Assembly (NCBI GenBank): GCA_023387085.1
Contig: JAEWIL010000245.1
Coordinates: 1 to 10,693, forward strand
Origin: Pseudomonadota bacterium
GTDB lineage: Bacteria > Pseudomonadota > Alphaproteobacteria > Sphingomonadales > Sphingomonadaceae
DNA length: 10,693 bases
Reading direction: 5' to 3'
Part shown: positions 1-6,301 of the stretch, one piece after another
Layout: every line of letters begins with the position of its first letter
How positions within the stretch are numbered: the first letter of the stretch is position 1
Notes under the pieces: generated by a model
Database searches by the model: none
What the model saw: the letters and a program-made list of their open reading frames with translations, nothing else
Told to the model about the DNA's origin: nothing
Made by a program: the position numbers and the translations under genes

Positions 1-825
1 GACCACGAGGCCATCGGCGCCGAGCGCCGCTGCCTCGCGGGCGTCCTCGGCATCGAGAATGCCCTTGACGATCAGCGGGCCATCCCATTCGGCGCGGATC
101 TCTTCGAGGTCGCGCCAGGAGACCGACGGATCGAAGTTGCCGCGCATCCACGCGAAGAAATCCTCAAGCCCCGTTCGTCCCTTGAGCACCGGCGCGACGT
201 TGCCGAGCGTGTGCGGCCGGCCGCGCACGCCGACATCCCATGCCCAGCGGGGGCGCGCCAGCGCTTGCCCGAACCGGCGGGCGGCGCCCACCGGGCCCGA
301 CGCACCGGCAAGGCCCGAATGATAATCGCGGTAGCGGCTTCCGGGCACCGGCATGTCGACCGTGAAGACCAGCGCCGAACAGCCGGCCTCGCGCGCAGCG
401 GAGAGCAGATCCTTCATGAAGGCGCGATCGCGGATCATGTAGAGCTGGAACCAGAAAGGTGCGGGCGCCGCCGCCGCCACCTCACCAATCGAACAGGCGC
501 CTACCGTCGAAAGGGTGAACGGAATGCCCGCGCGCTCGGCGGCGCGCACCGCCTGGCACTCGCCGCGACGCGCGTTCATCCCGGCGAGGCCGATCGGCGC
601 GAGCACGACCGGAAGCGCCTGCCGCCGGCCGAACAGCTCGGCCGAGAGATCGATCGCCGAGACATCGCGGAGCACGCGCTGCCGGAGCGCCACATCGGCG
701 AGGTCGGCGACGTTGCGGCGGAGCGTCGTCTCCGCGTAGGAGCCGCCGTCGATATAATCGAAGAGAAAGCGCGGCAGGCGCCGCCGCGCCGCGGCGCGAT
801 AGTCGGATATGCTCGCGATCGTCAT
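1..825 (-). CDS. lldD: FMN-dependent L-lactate dehydrogenase, C-terminus cut by window edge
   Basis: Membrane-associated flavoenzyme oxidising L-lactate to pyruvate and passing electrons to the quinone pool. The first 275 residues are visible; E. coli LldD has about 396. The match to LldD as I know it is close over the whole length: DYIDGG near 23-28 (Tyr24), LSTV at 105-108, WFQLY at 125-129 (Tyr129), TVDMPVPG at 155-162 (Asp157), RYRDYHSG at 164-171, WAWDVG at 194-199, GRPHTLGN at 202-209 and IVKGILD at 252-258 (Lys254, flavin-binding lysine). The window ends at GADGLVV, just before the expected SNHGGRQLDG segment with the catalytic His and Arg, so those cannot be confirmed. The start is the ATG at 825-823, which overlaps the stop of the upstream kinase gene as ATGA, suggesting translational coupling. 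In this context its job is the last step of rhamnose breakdown, oxidising lactate made by the RhaEW dehydrogenase domain. It could also serve general lactate use. Confidence 0.93.
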   Translation of the reverse strand, partial: MTIASISDYRAAARRRLPRFLFDYIDGGSYAETTLRRNVADLADVALRQRVLRDVSAIDLSAELFGRRQALPVVLAPIGLAGMNARRGECQAVRAAERAGIPFTLSTVGACSIGEVAAAAPAPFWFQLYMIRDRAFMKDLLSAAREAGCSALVFTVDMPVPGSRYRDYHSGLAGASGPVGAARRFGQALARPRWAWDVGVRGRPHTLGNVAPVLKGRTGLEDFFAWMRGNFDPSVSWRDLEEIRAEWDGPLIVKGILDAEDAREAAALGADGLVV

Positions 826-2240
826 GCGCGGACGCTCGCGGCGGCCCGGGCATCCGCCGTGTCGATCGCGCCGCGCCAGGCGTCGCGATAGGCCGAAAGG
901 TCGCCGGCAAGCGGCGCGACCCGCTGAAGCTCCCCTGCCGGCACGAGGCCCGGATCGACGAGCCGCAGCGCGCCAAAGGAGACGTCATTATGCGCATTGG
1001 CCGTGTAGACGGCCGTCGCGGGACGGAGCGCCGCAAGCGCCCGCACGAACACCTCTGCCTCGGCGAAGCGCCCTTCGATGAGAAGTTTGCCGCGCGATCC
1101 GATAAGGTCGAGCGAGGCGTCGGCGACGAGAGCCGCGTACAGGCACATCGCCGCCCGCTTCTCGTACCAGTCGGCGGGTTCCGCGAGCCAGCCGGCCGGC
1201 GCCGTGGGGAAAGGACCGCAGCCCGGCGCGAGCGTCGGCAGCATCATGACGCCGCGCGCGAACAGGCCAGGTACCGCCGCGAGCAGCTTCGGCTGGTCGG
1301 GGCGGATGTCGACACGCCGCGTGTCGATCTCGATAATGCTTTCGATTTCGCGGCCGCCCATGAAGCGGGCCGAAGGCACCGGCGCCGCATAGGCATCGAC
1401 GTTGATCAGGCAGTCGCGGAACTCGTCGAGTAGCGGTATCGCGCCCCCGGCGAGACTGCGCATCGCCACAAACCAGGTGCCGGTCGACAGGATCGTCGCT
1501 TCCGCGCCGGCAATCTCGCGAAACCCCCGCGCGGCGAGGAGAGCGGCGTTGGAGTCGTGAAGGCCGGCGAGAATCTTTACGCCGCCGGGCAATCCCGTCC
1601 TATCGGCAAGTTCGGGACGGAGCGGTCCGATGACAGCGTCGGCGGCTGCCCTCGGTGCAAAGCGCGCCGACCAGCCGCGGCGGTCGGCAAAAAAGGAGTA
1701 ATTGTCGCTGTGCGGGCACCAGAGGTCGCTGTGACAGCCAAGGCTCGTGACTTCGCTCGCCGCGATGCCGCTCAGGAACCAGGCCCAATATTGCGCCCAG
1801 GGCATGAGCGTCGCCCCGGCCATCGCGTCCGTTTCGATCTCGTCGAGCCAGAAGAGCTGCGCGCCCATGTTGAGCCCGTCGGGGAGCCGGGGCGACCCGG
1901 TCATTTCGAACGGATCGCGCTCGCGGTCGTAGCGCGCGCCGACGTCCGCCGGTATCGGCTGTTCGTAGTCGAGCGGCGCGAATGCAAGGCGCCCCTTGCT
2001 GATCGCTACGACACCCGCGCCATGGCCGACCGGGACGATATGGGTCACGGCCTCGCCCGAATAGCGCGACAGTGCCTCGACCAGCCACGTCCCGATCCCC
2101 TCGACATCTAGGCGCCGGACAGCCGCCGTCTCGACCGGAGAATTGGGACGAGTCTGCCTGTCGAGCATTTCGCCCGTGGCCGTCCACAGACTGACTTTGC
2201 TCAGCGTCTTGCCGATATCGACGACGATTATGCGCGACAT
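822..2240 (-). CDS. rhaB: FGGY-family carbohydrate kinase, probable L-rhamnulokinase
   Basis: Cytoplasmic ATP-dependent sugar kinase of 472 residues, a usual FGGY length. The N-terminal phosphate-binding motif is DIGKTLSK (8-15). GLHDSNAAL (226-234) carries the probable catalytic base Asp229, and STGTW (252-256) fits the ATP-binding motif opening the second domain. FMGGREIESI near 310-325 is a motif I also associate with this branch. The substrate is assigned from context: it lies divergently from the rhamnulose-1-phosphate aldolase gene and shares a locus with L-rhamnose isomerase, so L-rhamnulose is the expected substrate. Sequence alone would also allow fuculose or another ketose. The start at 2240 puts the phosphate-binding motif eight residues in, as expected. 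A purine-rich GGGAAGG lies immediately upstream (minus strand), unusually close to the ATG. The 3' end overlaps lldD by 4 bp, so the two are probably cotranscribed. Confidence 0.88.
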   Translation of the reverse strand: MSRIIVVDIGKTLSKVSLWTATGEMLDRQTRPNSPVETAAVRRLDVEGIGTWLVEALSRYSGEAVTHIVPVGHGAGVVAISKGRLAFAPLDYEQPIPADVGARYDRERDPFEMTGSPRLPDGLNMGAQLFWLDEIETDAMAGATLMPWAQYWAWFLSGIAASEVTSLGCHSDLWCPHSDNYSFFADRRGWSARFAPRAAADAVIGPLRPELADRTGLPGGVKILAGLHDSNAALLAARGFREIAGAEATILSTGTWFVAMRSLAGGAIPLLDEFRDCLINVDAYAAPVPSARFMGGREIESIIEIDTRRVDIRPDQPKLLAAVPGLFARGVMMLPTLAPGCGPFPTAPAGWLAEPADWYEKRAAMCLYAALVADASLDLIGSRGKLLIEGRFAEAEVFVRALAALRPATAVYTANAHNDVSFGALRLVDPGLVPAGELQRVAPLAGDLSAYRDAWRGAIDTADARAAASVRA

Positions 2241-2325
2241 GCCTTCCCAACTTCTTTTGAGCGAATTTGAGCGATGGATAGCGAAGACGATTGAATGAGG
2301 GAAGGAAAAATGTTAGTGAGTACTC
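2241..2325. promoter_or_regulatory. Divergent promoter/operator region between rhaB and rhaEW
   Basis: This 85-bp non-coding gap separates the heads of two divergent transcription units and is the only non-coding stretch above about 35 bp in the window. It should hold promoters for both directions. It is visibly more AT-rich than the flanking genes. It contains a 10-bp-phased AGCGA repeat (2256-2284), a purine-rich Shine-Dalgarno-like GAGGGAAGGA (2297-2306) and a perfect palindrome at its right edge. A weak -35/-10 pair for the rightward unit could be TTGAGC (2267-2272) and ATTGAA (2290-2295) with a 17-bp spacer, but the match is poor and I do not insist on it. The function is inferred from position. 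Confidence 0.7.
2256..2284. repeat. Three AGCGA units phased at 10 bp; first two extend to 9-bp direct repeats
   Basis: TTTGAGCGA occurs at 2256-2264 and again exactly at 2266-2274. A third AGCGA follows at 2280-2284, so AGCGA begins at 2260, 2270 and 2280. The spacing of one helical turn puts the units on the same face of the DNA, as in tandem sites for a dimeric or oligomeric activator or repressor. The repeat is seen directly; its role as an operator is inference. No regulator gene is present in the window to pair with it. Confidence 0.55.
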
Positions 2326-2326
2326 A
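2317..2326. promoter_or_regulatory. Perfect 10-bp palindrome TGAGTACTCA abutting the rhaEW start codon
   Basis: TGAGTACTCA reads identically on both strands. Its last base is the A of the rhaEW ATG, so a protein bound here would cover the translation start region and could block transcript elongation or initiation. It also occupies the place where a Shine-Dalgarno sequence would be expected for that start. Short palindromes occur by chance, so an operator role is only a suggestion. Confidence 0.35.
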
Positions 2327-4434
2327 TGAACTTTCAAACCACCCTCACCGCCGCCCTCCCCTTCGCCGTCCCGTCGAGCCGCTGGGACGACGCAAAAGCT
2401 GCCGAAATGGCCCCGGAAGAGCTCCTCCTCTACCGGTCGAATCTGCTGGGTTCCGATCTCACGGTTACCAACTTCGGGGGTGGCAACACCTCGGCGAAGA
2501 TCATCGGAACCGATCCGCTGACCGGCGAGTCGGTCGAGGTGCTGTGGGTCAAGGGTTCAGGCGGCGACATCGGGTCGATGAAGCTCGACGGCTTCGCGAC
2601 GCTCTATCAGGACAAGCTGCTCGCGCTCGAAGCGCATTACGGAGGCGAGGCCGACGACGACAAGATGGTCGGCTACCTTCCGCACTGCACCTTCAACCTC
2701 AACGGCCGCGCCGCCTCGATCGACACCCCGCTTCACTCGCTCTTGCCGTTCGCGCATGTCGACCATGTCCATCCCGATGCGATCATCGCGCTTGCCGCAA
2801 GCTCCGGCGGCGAAGCCGCGACACGCGAGATCTGGGGCGGCAAGATCGGCTGGCTGCCCTGGAAGCGCCCCGGCTACACGCTCGGCGTGCAGCTGCGCGA
2901 CTATGTCAAAGCCAACCCCGACGTCGAAGGCGTGATGCTCGCTGGCCACGGCATCATCTGCTGGGCGGACAGCGCGAAGGCCTGCTACGAGCACACGGTA
3001 AAGCTCATCGCGGACGCGGCGACCTATCTCAATTCCAAGCTTGACGGAAATCCGGCCTTTGGCGGGGCACGCGTCAGTCCCTCTCAGGACCGCGCCGCCA
3101 TCGCGGCCGACCTTATGCCGCGCCTCAGGGGGCTGATGACAGGCGCCCGGCGTAAGGTCGGCCATTTCTCGGACGATGCGGAAGCGCTCGAGTTCGTGGG
3201 AAGCACGGACTTCGAGCGCCTCGCCGCGCTCGGCACCTCCTGTCCCGATCATTTCCTGCGGACCAAGATCGCGCCGCTGACGCTCGATGCCGCCCGCCTC
3301 GCCGACGACGCCTATCTGGCAGAGAAGATCGAGGCCTATCGCGCCATGTACCGCGCCTATTACGAACGTTGCAGGCGTCCGAACTCGCCCGCGATGCGCG
3401 ATGCCAATCCGGTCGTAATCCTGGTGCCCGGCGTCGGCCGGATCACCTTCGCCGCCGACAAGACCACCGCGCGGCTCGCGGGCGAATTCTACGGCAATGC
3501 GATCAACGTCATGCGCGGCGCCGAAGCAATCGGCGACTATATCGCGCTCGACGAGCAGGAAGCCTTCGATATCGAATATTGGCTGCTCGAGGAAGCGAAG
3601 CTTCAGCGCATGCCGGCTCCGAAGCCGATGGTGGGGCGGATCGCGCTGGTAACCGGAGGTGCGGGCGGGATCGGCGCCGCGACCGCCGCACGGCTGCTCC
3701 GCGAGGGCGCGTGCGTGATGCTTGCCGACCGCGACGAGGCCGCGGCCGAGGCGGTTCGCGACGGCTTCGCGGCGCAATTCGGCAAGGATGTCGTTCGCGC
3801 GGCCGTCTGCGATGTCACCGACGAAGTGCAGGTCCGGGCCGCTTTCGATCTGTGCGCCCGCGAGTTCGGCGGCCTCGACATCCTCGTCGCCAATGCCGGC
3901 ATCGCCTCCTCGGCCCCGCTCGAGGAAACGACGAGCGCGCTCTGGAAGAAGAATTACGACGTGCTCGCCGAGGGCTATTTCCTGACCAGCCGCGCCGCAT
4001 GGCCGCTCCTCAAGCGCATGAAGGCGCAGGGCGGCACGGGCGTCGTCTTCATCGGTTCCAAAAATGCTGTTGCCGCCGCGACCAACGCGAGCGCCTACGC
4101 CTCTGCGAAGGCGGCTGCGAACCACCTTGCGCGCTGCCTCGCGCTCGAGGGCGCATCCGACGGTATCCGCGTCAACATCGTGAACCCCGATGCGGTCATC
4201 CGCGGCTCGAAGATCTGGGACGGCGACTGGCGCCAGGAACGCGCCGGGGCACACGGGATCGACGCGGGCGCCGAGCTCGAGGAACATTATCGCAACCGCT
4301 CGATGCTGAAGCGCGACGTGCTGCCCGAGGATATTGCCGAAGCCGCCTACTTCCTCGCGAGCGATGCCTCGGCGAAGTCAACCGGCAACATGATCAATGT
4401 CGATGCGGGCAACGCGCAGGCCTTCACCCGCTAA
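2326..4434 (+). CDS. rhaEW: Bifunctional L-rhamnulose-1-phosphate aldolase / L-lactaldehyde dehydrogenase
   Basis: Cytoplasmic two-domain enzyme of 702 residues, the usual size for the RhaEW family. Residues about 1-430 form a class II (zinc) aldolase: NFGGGNTSAK (46-55), then HVDHVHP (144-150) and GHG (207-209). His147, His149 and His208 are the probable zinc ligands. This half splits rhamnulose-1-phosphate into DHAP and L-lactaldehyde. From about residue 435 a short-chain dehydrogenase follows: the NAD-binding TGGAGGIG (443-450), NAG (523-525), Ser578, and the catalytic Tyr591/Lys595 of YASAK. In characterised RhaEW proteins this half oxidises lactaldehyde to L-lactate, which matches the divergent lldD. 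The ATG at 2326 is the first possible start because an in-frame TGA sits at 2317-2319. Its Shine-Dalgarno is weak (GTGAG, 2316-2320). It heads the plus-strand operon; the next gene starts 16 bp after its stop. Confidence 0.95.
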   Translation: MNFQTTLTAALPFAVPSSRWDDAKAAEMAPEELLLYRSNLLGSDLTVTNFGGGNTSAKIIGTDPLTGESVEVLWVKGSGGDIGSMKLDGFATLYQDKLLALEAHYGGEADDDKMVGYLPHCTFNLNGRAASIDTPLHSLLPFAHVDHVHPDAIIALAASSGGEAATREIWGGKIGWLPWKRPGYTLGVQLRDYVKANPDVEGVMLAGHGIICWADSAKACYEHTVKLIADAATYLNSKLDGNPAFGGARVSPSQDRAAIAADLMPRLRGLMTGARRKVGHFSDDAEALEFVGSTDFERLAALGTSCPDHFLRTKIAPLTLDAARLADDAYLAEKIEAYRAMYRAYYERCRRPNSPAMRDANPVVILVPGVGRITFAADKTTARLAGEFYGNAINVMRGAEAIGDYIALDEQEAFDIEYWLLEEAKLQRMPAPKPMVGRIALVTGGAGGIGAATAARLLREGACVMLADRDEAAAEAVRDGFAAQFGKDVVRAAVCDVTDEVQVRAAFDLCAREFGGLDILVANAGIASSAPLEETTSALWKKNYDVLAEGYFLTSRAAWPLLKRMKAQGGTGVVFIGSKNAVAAATNASAYASAKAAANHLARCLALEGASDGIRVNIVNPDAVIRGSKIWDGDWRQERAGAHGIDAGAELEEHYRNRSMLKRDVLPEDIAEAAYFLASDASAKSTGNMINVDAGNAQAFTR

Positions 4435-4450
4435 CCCGAAAGGAGTGAGG

Positions 4451-5362
4451 ATGCAGTCCGTCCGGGCATTGGCCCTTCCTTTTCTCTGTGCAGCTGCGCT
4501 CGTGCTTGCCCCGGGCAGCGGCGCGCAATCCACCCCTGCCGCCACCGAGGGCGGCGCGATTGCCCTCTATCCTGAAGACAAGGATAAAGACGCCGCGGCC
4601 GGCGAGAATTGGACGACGGTTCCAAAGCAGGGCCGGTCGGTCCGCAACGTCACGGTTCCCACGCTTACGCCAGTCCTTCCCGATCCGGATAAGGCCACGG
4701 GCGCAGCAGTGGTCGTCCTCCCCGGCGGCGCATTCATGGCGCTCTCGATAGACCATGAAGGTTATAAGGTCGCACGCGTGCTCGCCGATCACGGCATCGC
4801 TGCCTTCGTTCTCAAATATCGGCTGCTTCCCACGCCCACAGGCGAACGCGAGGCCGGACTGGAAATAGGCCGGCGAATTTCGGCCGCGGTCAAGGATCCC
4901 TCACAGCGCATTGTCAATCCCCAGGCTACCGAGGATGCACTGGCGGCCCTGAAGATGGTTCGCGACAATGCCGTGAAATGGAAGGTGGACCCGGAGCGAA
5001 CCGGTGCAATCGGCTTTTCCGCCGGTGCAATAGCCAGTCTGGATAGCGTCATTTCGGCCCCAACTGCCGCACGGCCCTCCTTCGTGGGCTATATCTACGG
5101 CCCTCAGGATGCGGTCACGGTGCCCGCTGGCGCGCCGCCTCTCTTCGATGCGATTGCAATGGACGACCCGCTTTTCCCGCACAAAGGCTTCGCGGTGGTT
5201 GCCGCCTGGCGCGCTGCAAAGCGGCCTGTCGAACTTCACGCCTATGAAAAGGGCGGCCACGGCTTCGGCACCGGCCGCGAAGGAACGACATCGACGCGGC
5301 TGCTTGAGGATTTCGTCGCCTGGATGCGCATGCATCGGCTCCTCGCCGACGATAAGCCATGA
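4451..5362 (+). CDS. Exported alpha/beta hydrolase (putative carbohydrate esterase), first of a tandem pair
   Basis: Predicted secreted or periplasmic hydrolase, 303 residues. The start at 4451 is preferred over an in-frame ATG at 4397 inside rhaEW because AAAGGAG (4439-4445) lies 5 bp upstream and the protein then begins with a classical signal peptide: Arg5, a hydrophobic stretch to about residue 20, and probable cleavage near GSGA-QS. The fold markers are VVLPGGAF (oxyanion-hole region), the nucleophile elbow GFSAG with Ser190, Asp238 or Asp239 in AMDDPLF, and His270 in GGHGFG: a complete Ser-Asp-His triad. It belongs to the dienelactone-hydrolase/acetyl-esterase-like group common in glycan-utilisation loci and often labelled acetylxylan esterase-like. 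The actual ester is unknown. Next to rhamnose genes, deacylation of an acylated rhamnoside or pectic glycan is a reasonable inference. It overlaps the next gene, its paralogue, as ATGA. Confidence 0.85.
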   Translation: MQSVRALALPFLCAAALVLAPGSGAQSTPAATEGGAIALYPEDKDKDAAAGENWTTVPKQGRSVRNVTVPTLTPVLPDPDKATGAAVVVLPGGAFMALSIDHEGYKVARVLADHGIAAFVLKYRLLPTPTGEREAGLEIGRRISAAVKDPSQRIVNPQATEDALAALKMVRDNAVKWKVDPERTGAIGFSAGAIASLDSVISAPTAARPSFVGYIYGPQDAVTVPAGAPPLFDAIAMDDPLFPHKGFAVVAAWRAAKRPVELHAYEKGGHGFGTGREGTTSTRLLEDFVAWMRMHRLLADDKP

Positions 5363-6297
5363 TTGCAACGCGCATTCATCTTCTCGTGCTCGGGCTGCTG
5401 GCGGCATGTCCTGCGCTGGCAGAGCAGCCCGCTCCGCCGAAGGCGGCTCCGCGTGCGACCTTCGACGCCCGGCCCGAACCCGGCGCCATTCCTCTTTCAA
5501 GCGATGATACGCCGGGAAAGGCGGCGAGCGAGAACTGGCTCTGTCTGCCAAGCGGCGATTGTACGATACGCAATGTCACCCGCCCAACCCTCACTCCCGT
5601 GGTCCCGGTGGCCGGGAAAGCCAATGGCGCCGCAGTCATTGTCCTTCCAGGCGGAGGCTTCATGTCGCTTGCGATTGATCATGAGGGGCACAAAGTGGCC
5701 CGCGCGCTCGCCGACCGTGGCATAACTGCTTTCGTTCTCAAATATCGGCTCATCCCGACGCCCGCCGACCCCCGTGAGGCCCAGGCCTTCATCACCAAGC
5801 GCATGACGGAGGCCTTTGCCGGACCTCAAGGCCCGGAAAGTCTTTTCAATCCCGATGCGGCAGTCGATGCCGCGGCGGCGCTGCGCTTTGTGCGCGATCA
5901 TGCCCAAATATGGGGGATCGACAAAGAGAGGGTCGGATTGTTGGGCTTCTCGGCTGGCGCCCGCACGACATTGAATCTCGTTCTGCGCGCAGCTCCCGAG
6001 GACACGCCACGTTTCTTCGGATATATCTACGGGGACATGGCCAGCAAGGCGGTACCGGCAGCGGCACCGCCGATGTTTGCGGCGATCGCGTTCGACGACA
6101 ATCTATATCGCACCGGCAACCTGGCCCTCGCGCAGGACTGGCACCGGGCGGGCCGCAAGGTCGAACTCCATGTCTACCAGAGCGGCGGCCACGGGTTTGG
6201 CCTTGGGCGCGACAATAGCACGAACGCTCTCATGATCGACGAATTCACGGCCTGGCTCTCCATGCAGGCTCTCCTCCAAACTCAGGCAAAGAAGTAA
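5359..6297 (+). CDS. Exported alpha/beta hydrolase (putative carbohydrate esterase), second of a tandem pair
   Basis: 312-residue paralogue of the preceding gene, alike along almost all of its length (RNVT-PTLTPV-P, GAAV-VLPGG-FM-L-IDHEG, AFVLKYRL-PTP, GYIYG). The triad is present: Ser198 in GFSAG, Asp246/Asp247 in AFDDNLY and His278 in GGHGFG. The N-terminus is an export signal. It can be cut after ALA at 19-21, but LAAC (14-17) also fits a lipobox, so this copy may be a lipoprotein while its twin is soluble. Cys62 and Cys68, absent from the twin, could form a disulfide, consistent with an extracytoplasmic location. It starts at 5359 within the ATGA overlap, so translation is probably coupled. 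The specificity is unknown; divergence from the twin suggests different acyl groups or acyl positions. rhaI begins 5 bp after its stop. Confidence 0.85.
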   Translation: MIATRIHLLVLGLLAACPALAEQPAPPKAAPRATFDARPEPGAIPLSSDDTPGKAASENWLCLPSGDCTIRNVTRPTLTPVVPVAGKANGAAVIVLPGGGFMSLAIDHEGHKVARALADRGITAFVLKYRLIPTPADPREAQAFITKRMTEAFAGPQGPESLFNPDAAVDAAAALRFVRDHAQIWGIDKERVGLLGFSAGARTTLNLVLRAAPEDTPRFFGYIYGDMASKAVPAAAPPMFAAIAFDDNLYRTGNLALAQDWHRAGRKVELHVYQSGGHGFGLGRDNSTNALMIDEFTAWLSMQALLQTQAKK

Positions 6298-6301
6298 TAG
6301 A

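Noticed and set aside
59..891. Plus-strand open frames at the left end
   Set aside because: They are opposite lldD, whose minus-strand translation matches the family over all 275 visible residues.
2295..3044. Possible separate protein from ATG 2295 or 2310
   Set aside because: The translation is Arg/Pro-rich without motifs and overlaps the aldolase domain of rhaEW. Kept only as a translation-control observation.
2557..4287. 576-codon open frame on the minus strand opposite rhaEW
   Set aside because: It is antisense to a fully motif-supported enzyme, rich in Arg/Ala/Gly/Val with no recognisable domain. This is the usual shadow in high-GC coding DNA.
3369..4448. 359-codon plus-strand frame overlapping the dehydrogenase half of rhaEW
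   Set aside because: Arginine-rich shadow frame. The frame with TGGAGGIG, NAG and YASAK is the real one.
4397..4450. In-frame upstream ATG extending the first esterase by 18 residues
   Set aside because: It lies inside rhaEW, would bury the signal peptide, and lacks the strong AAAGGAG site that precedes the ATG at 4451.
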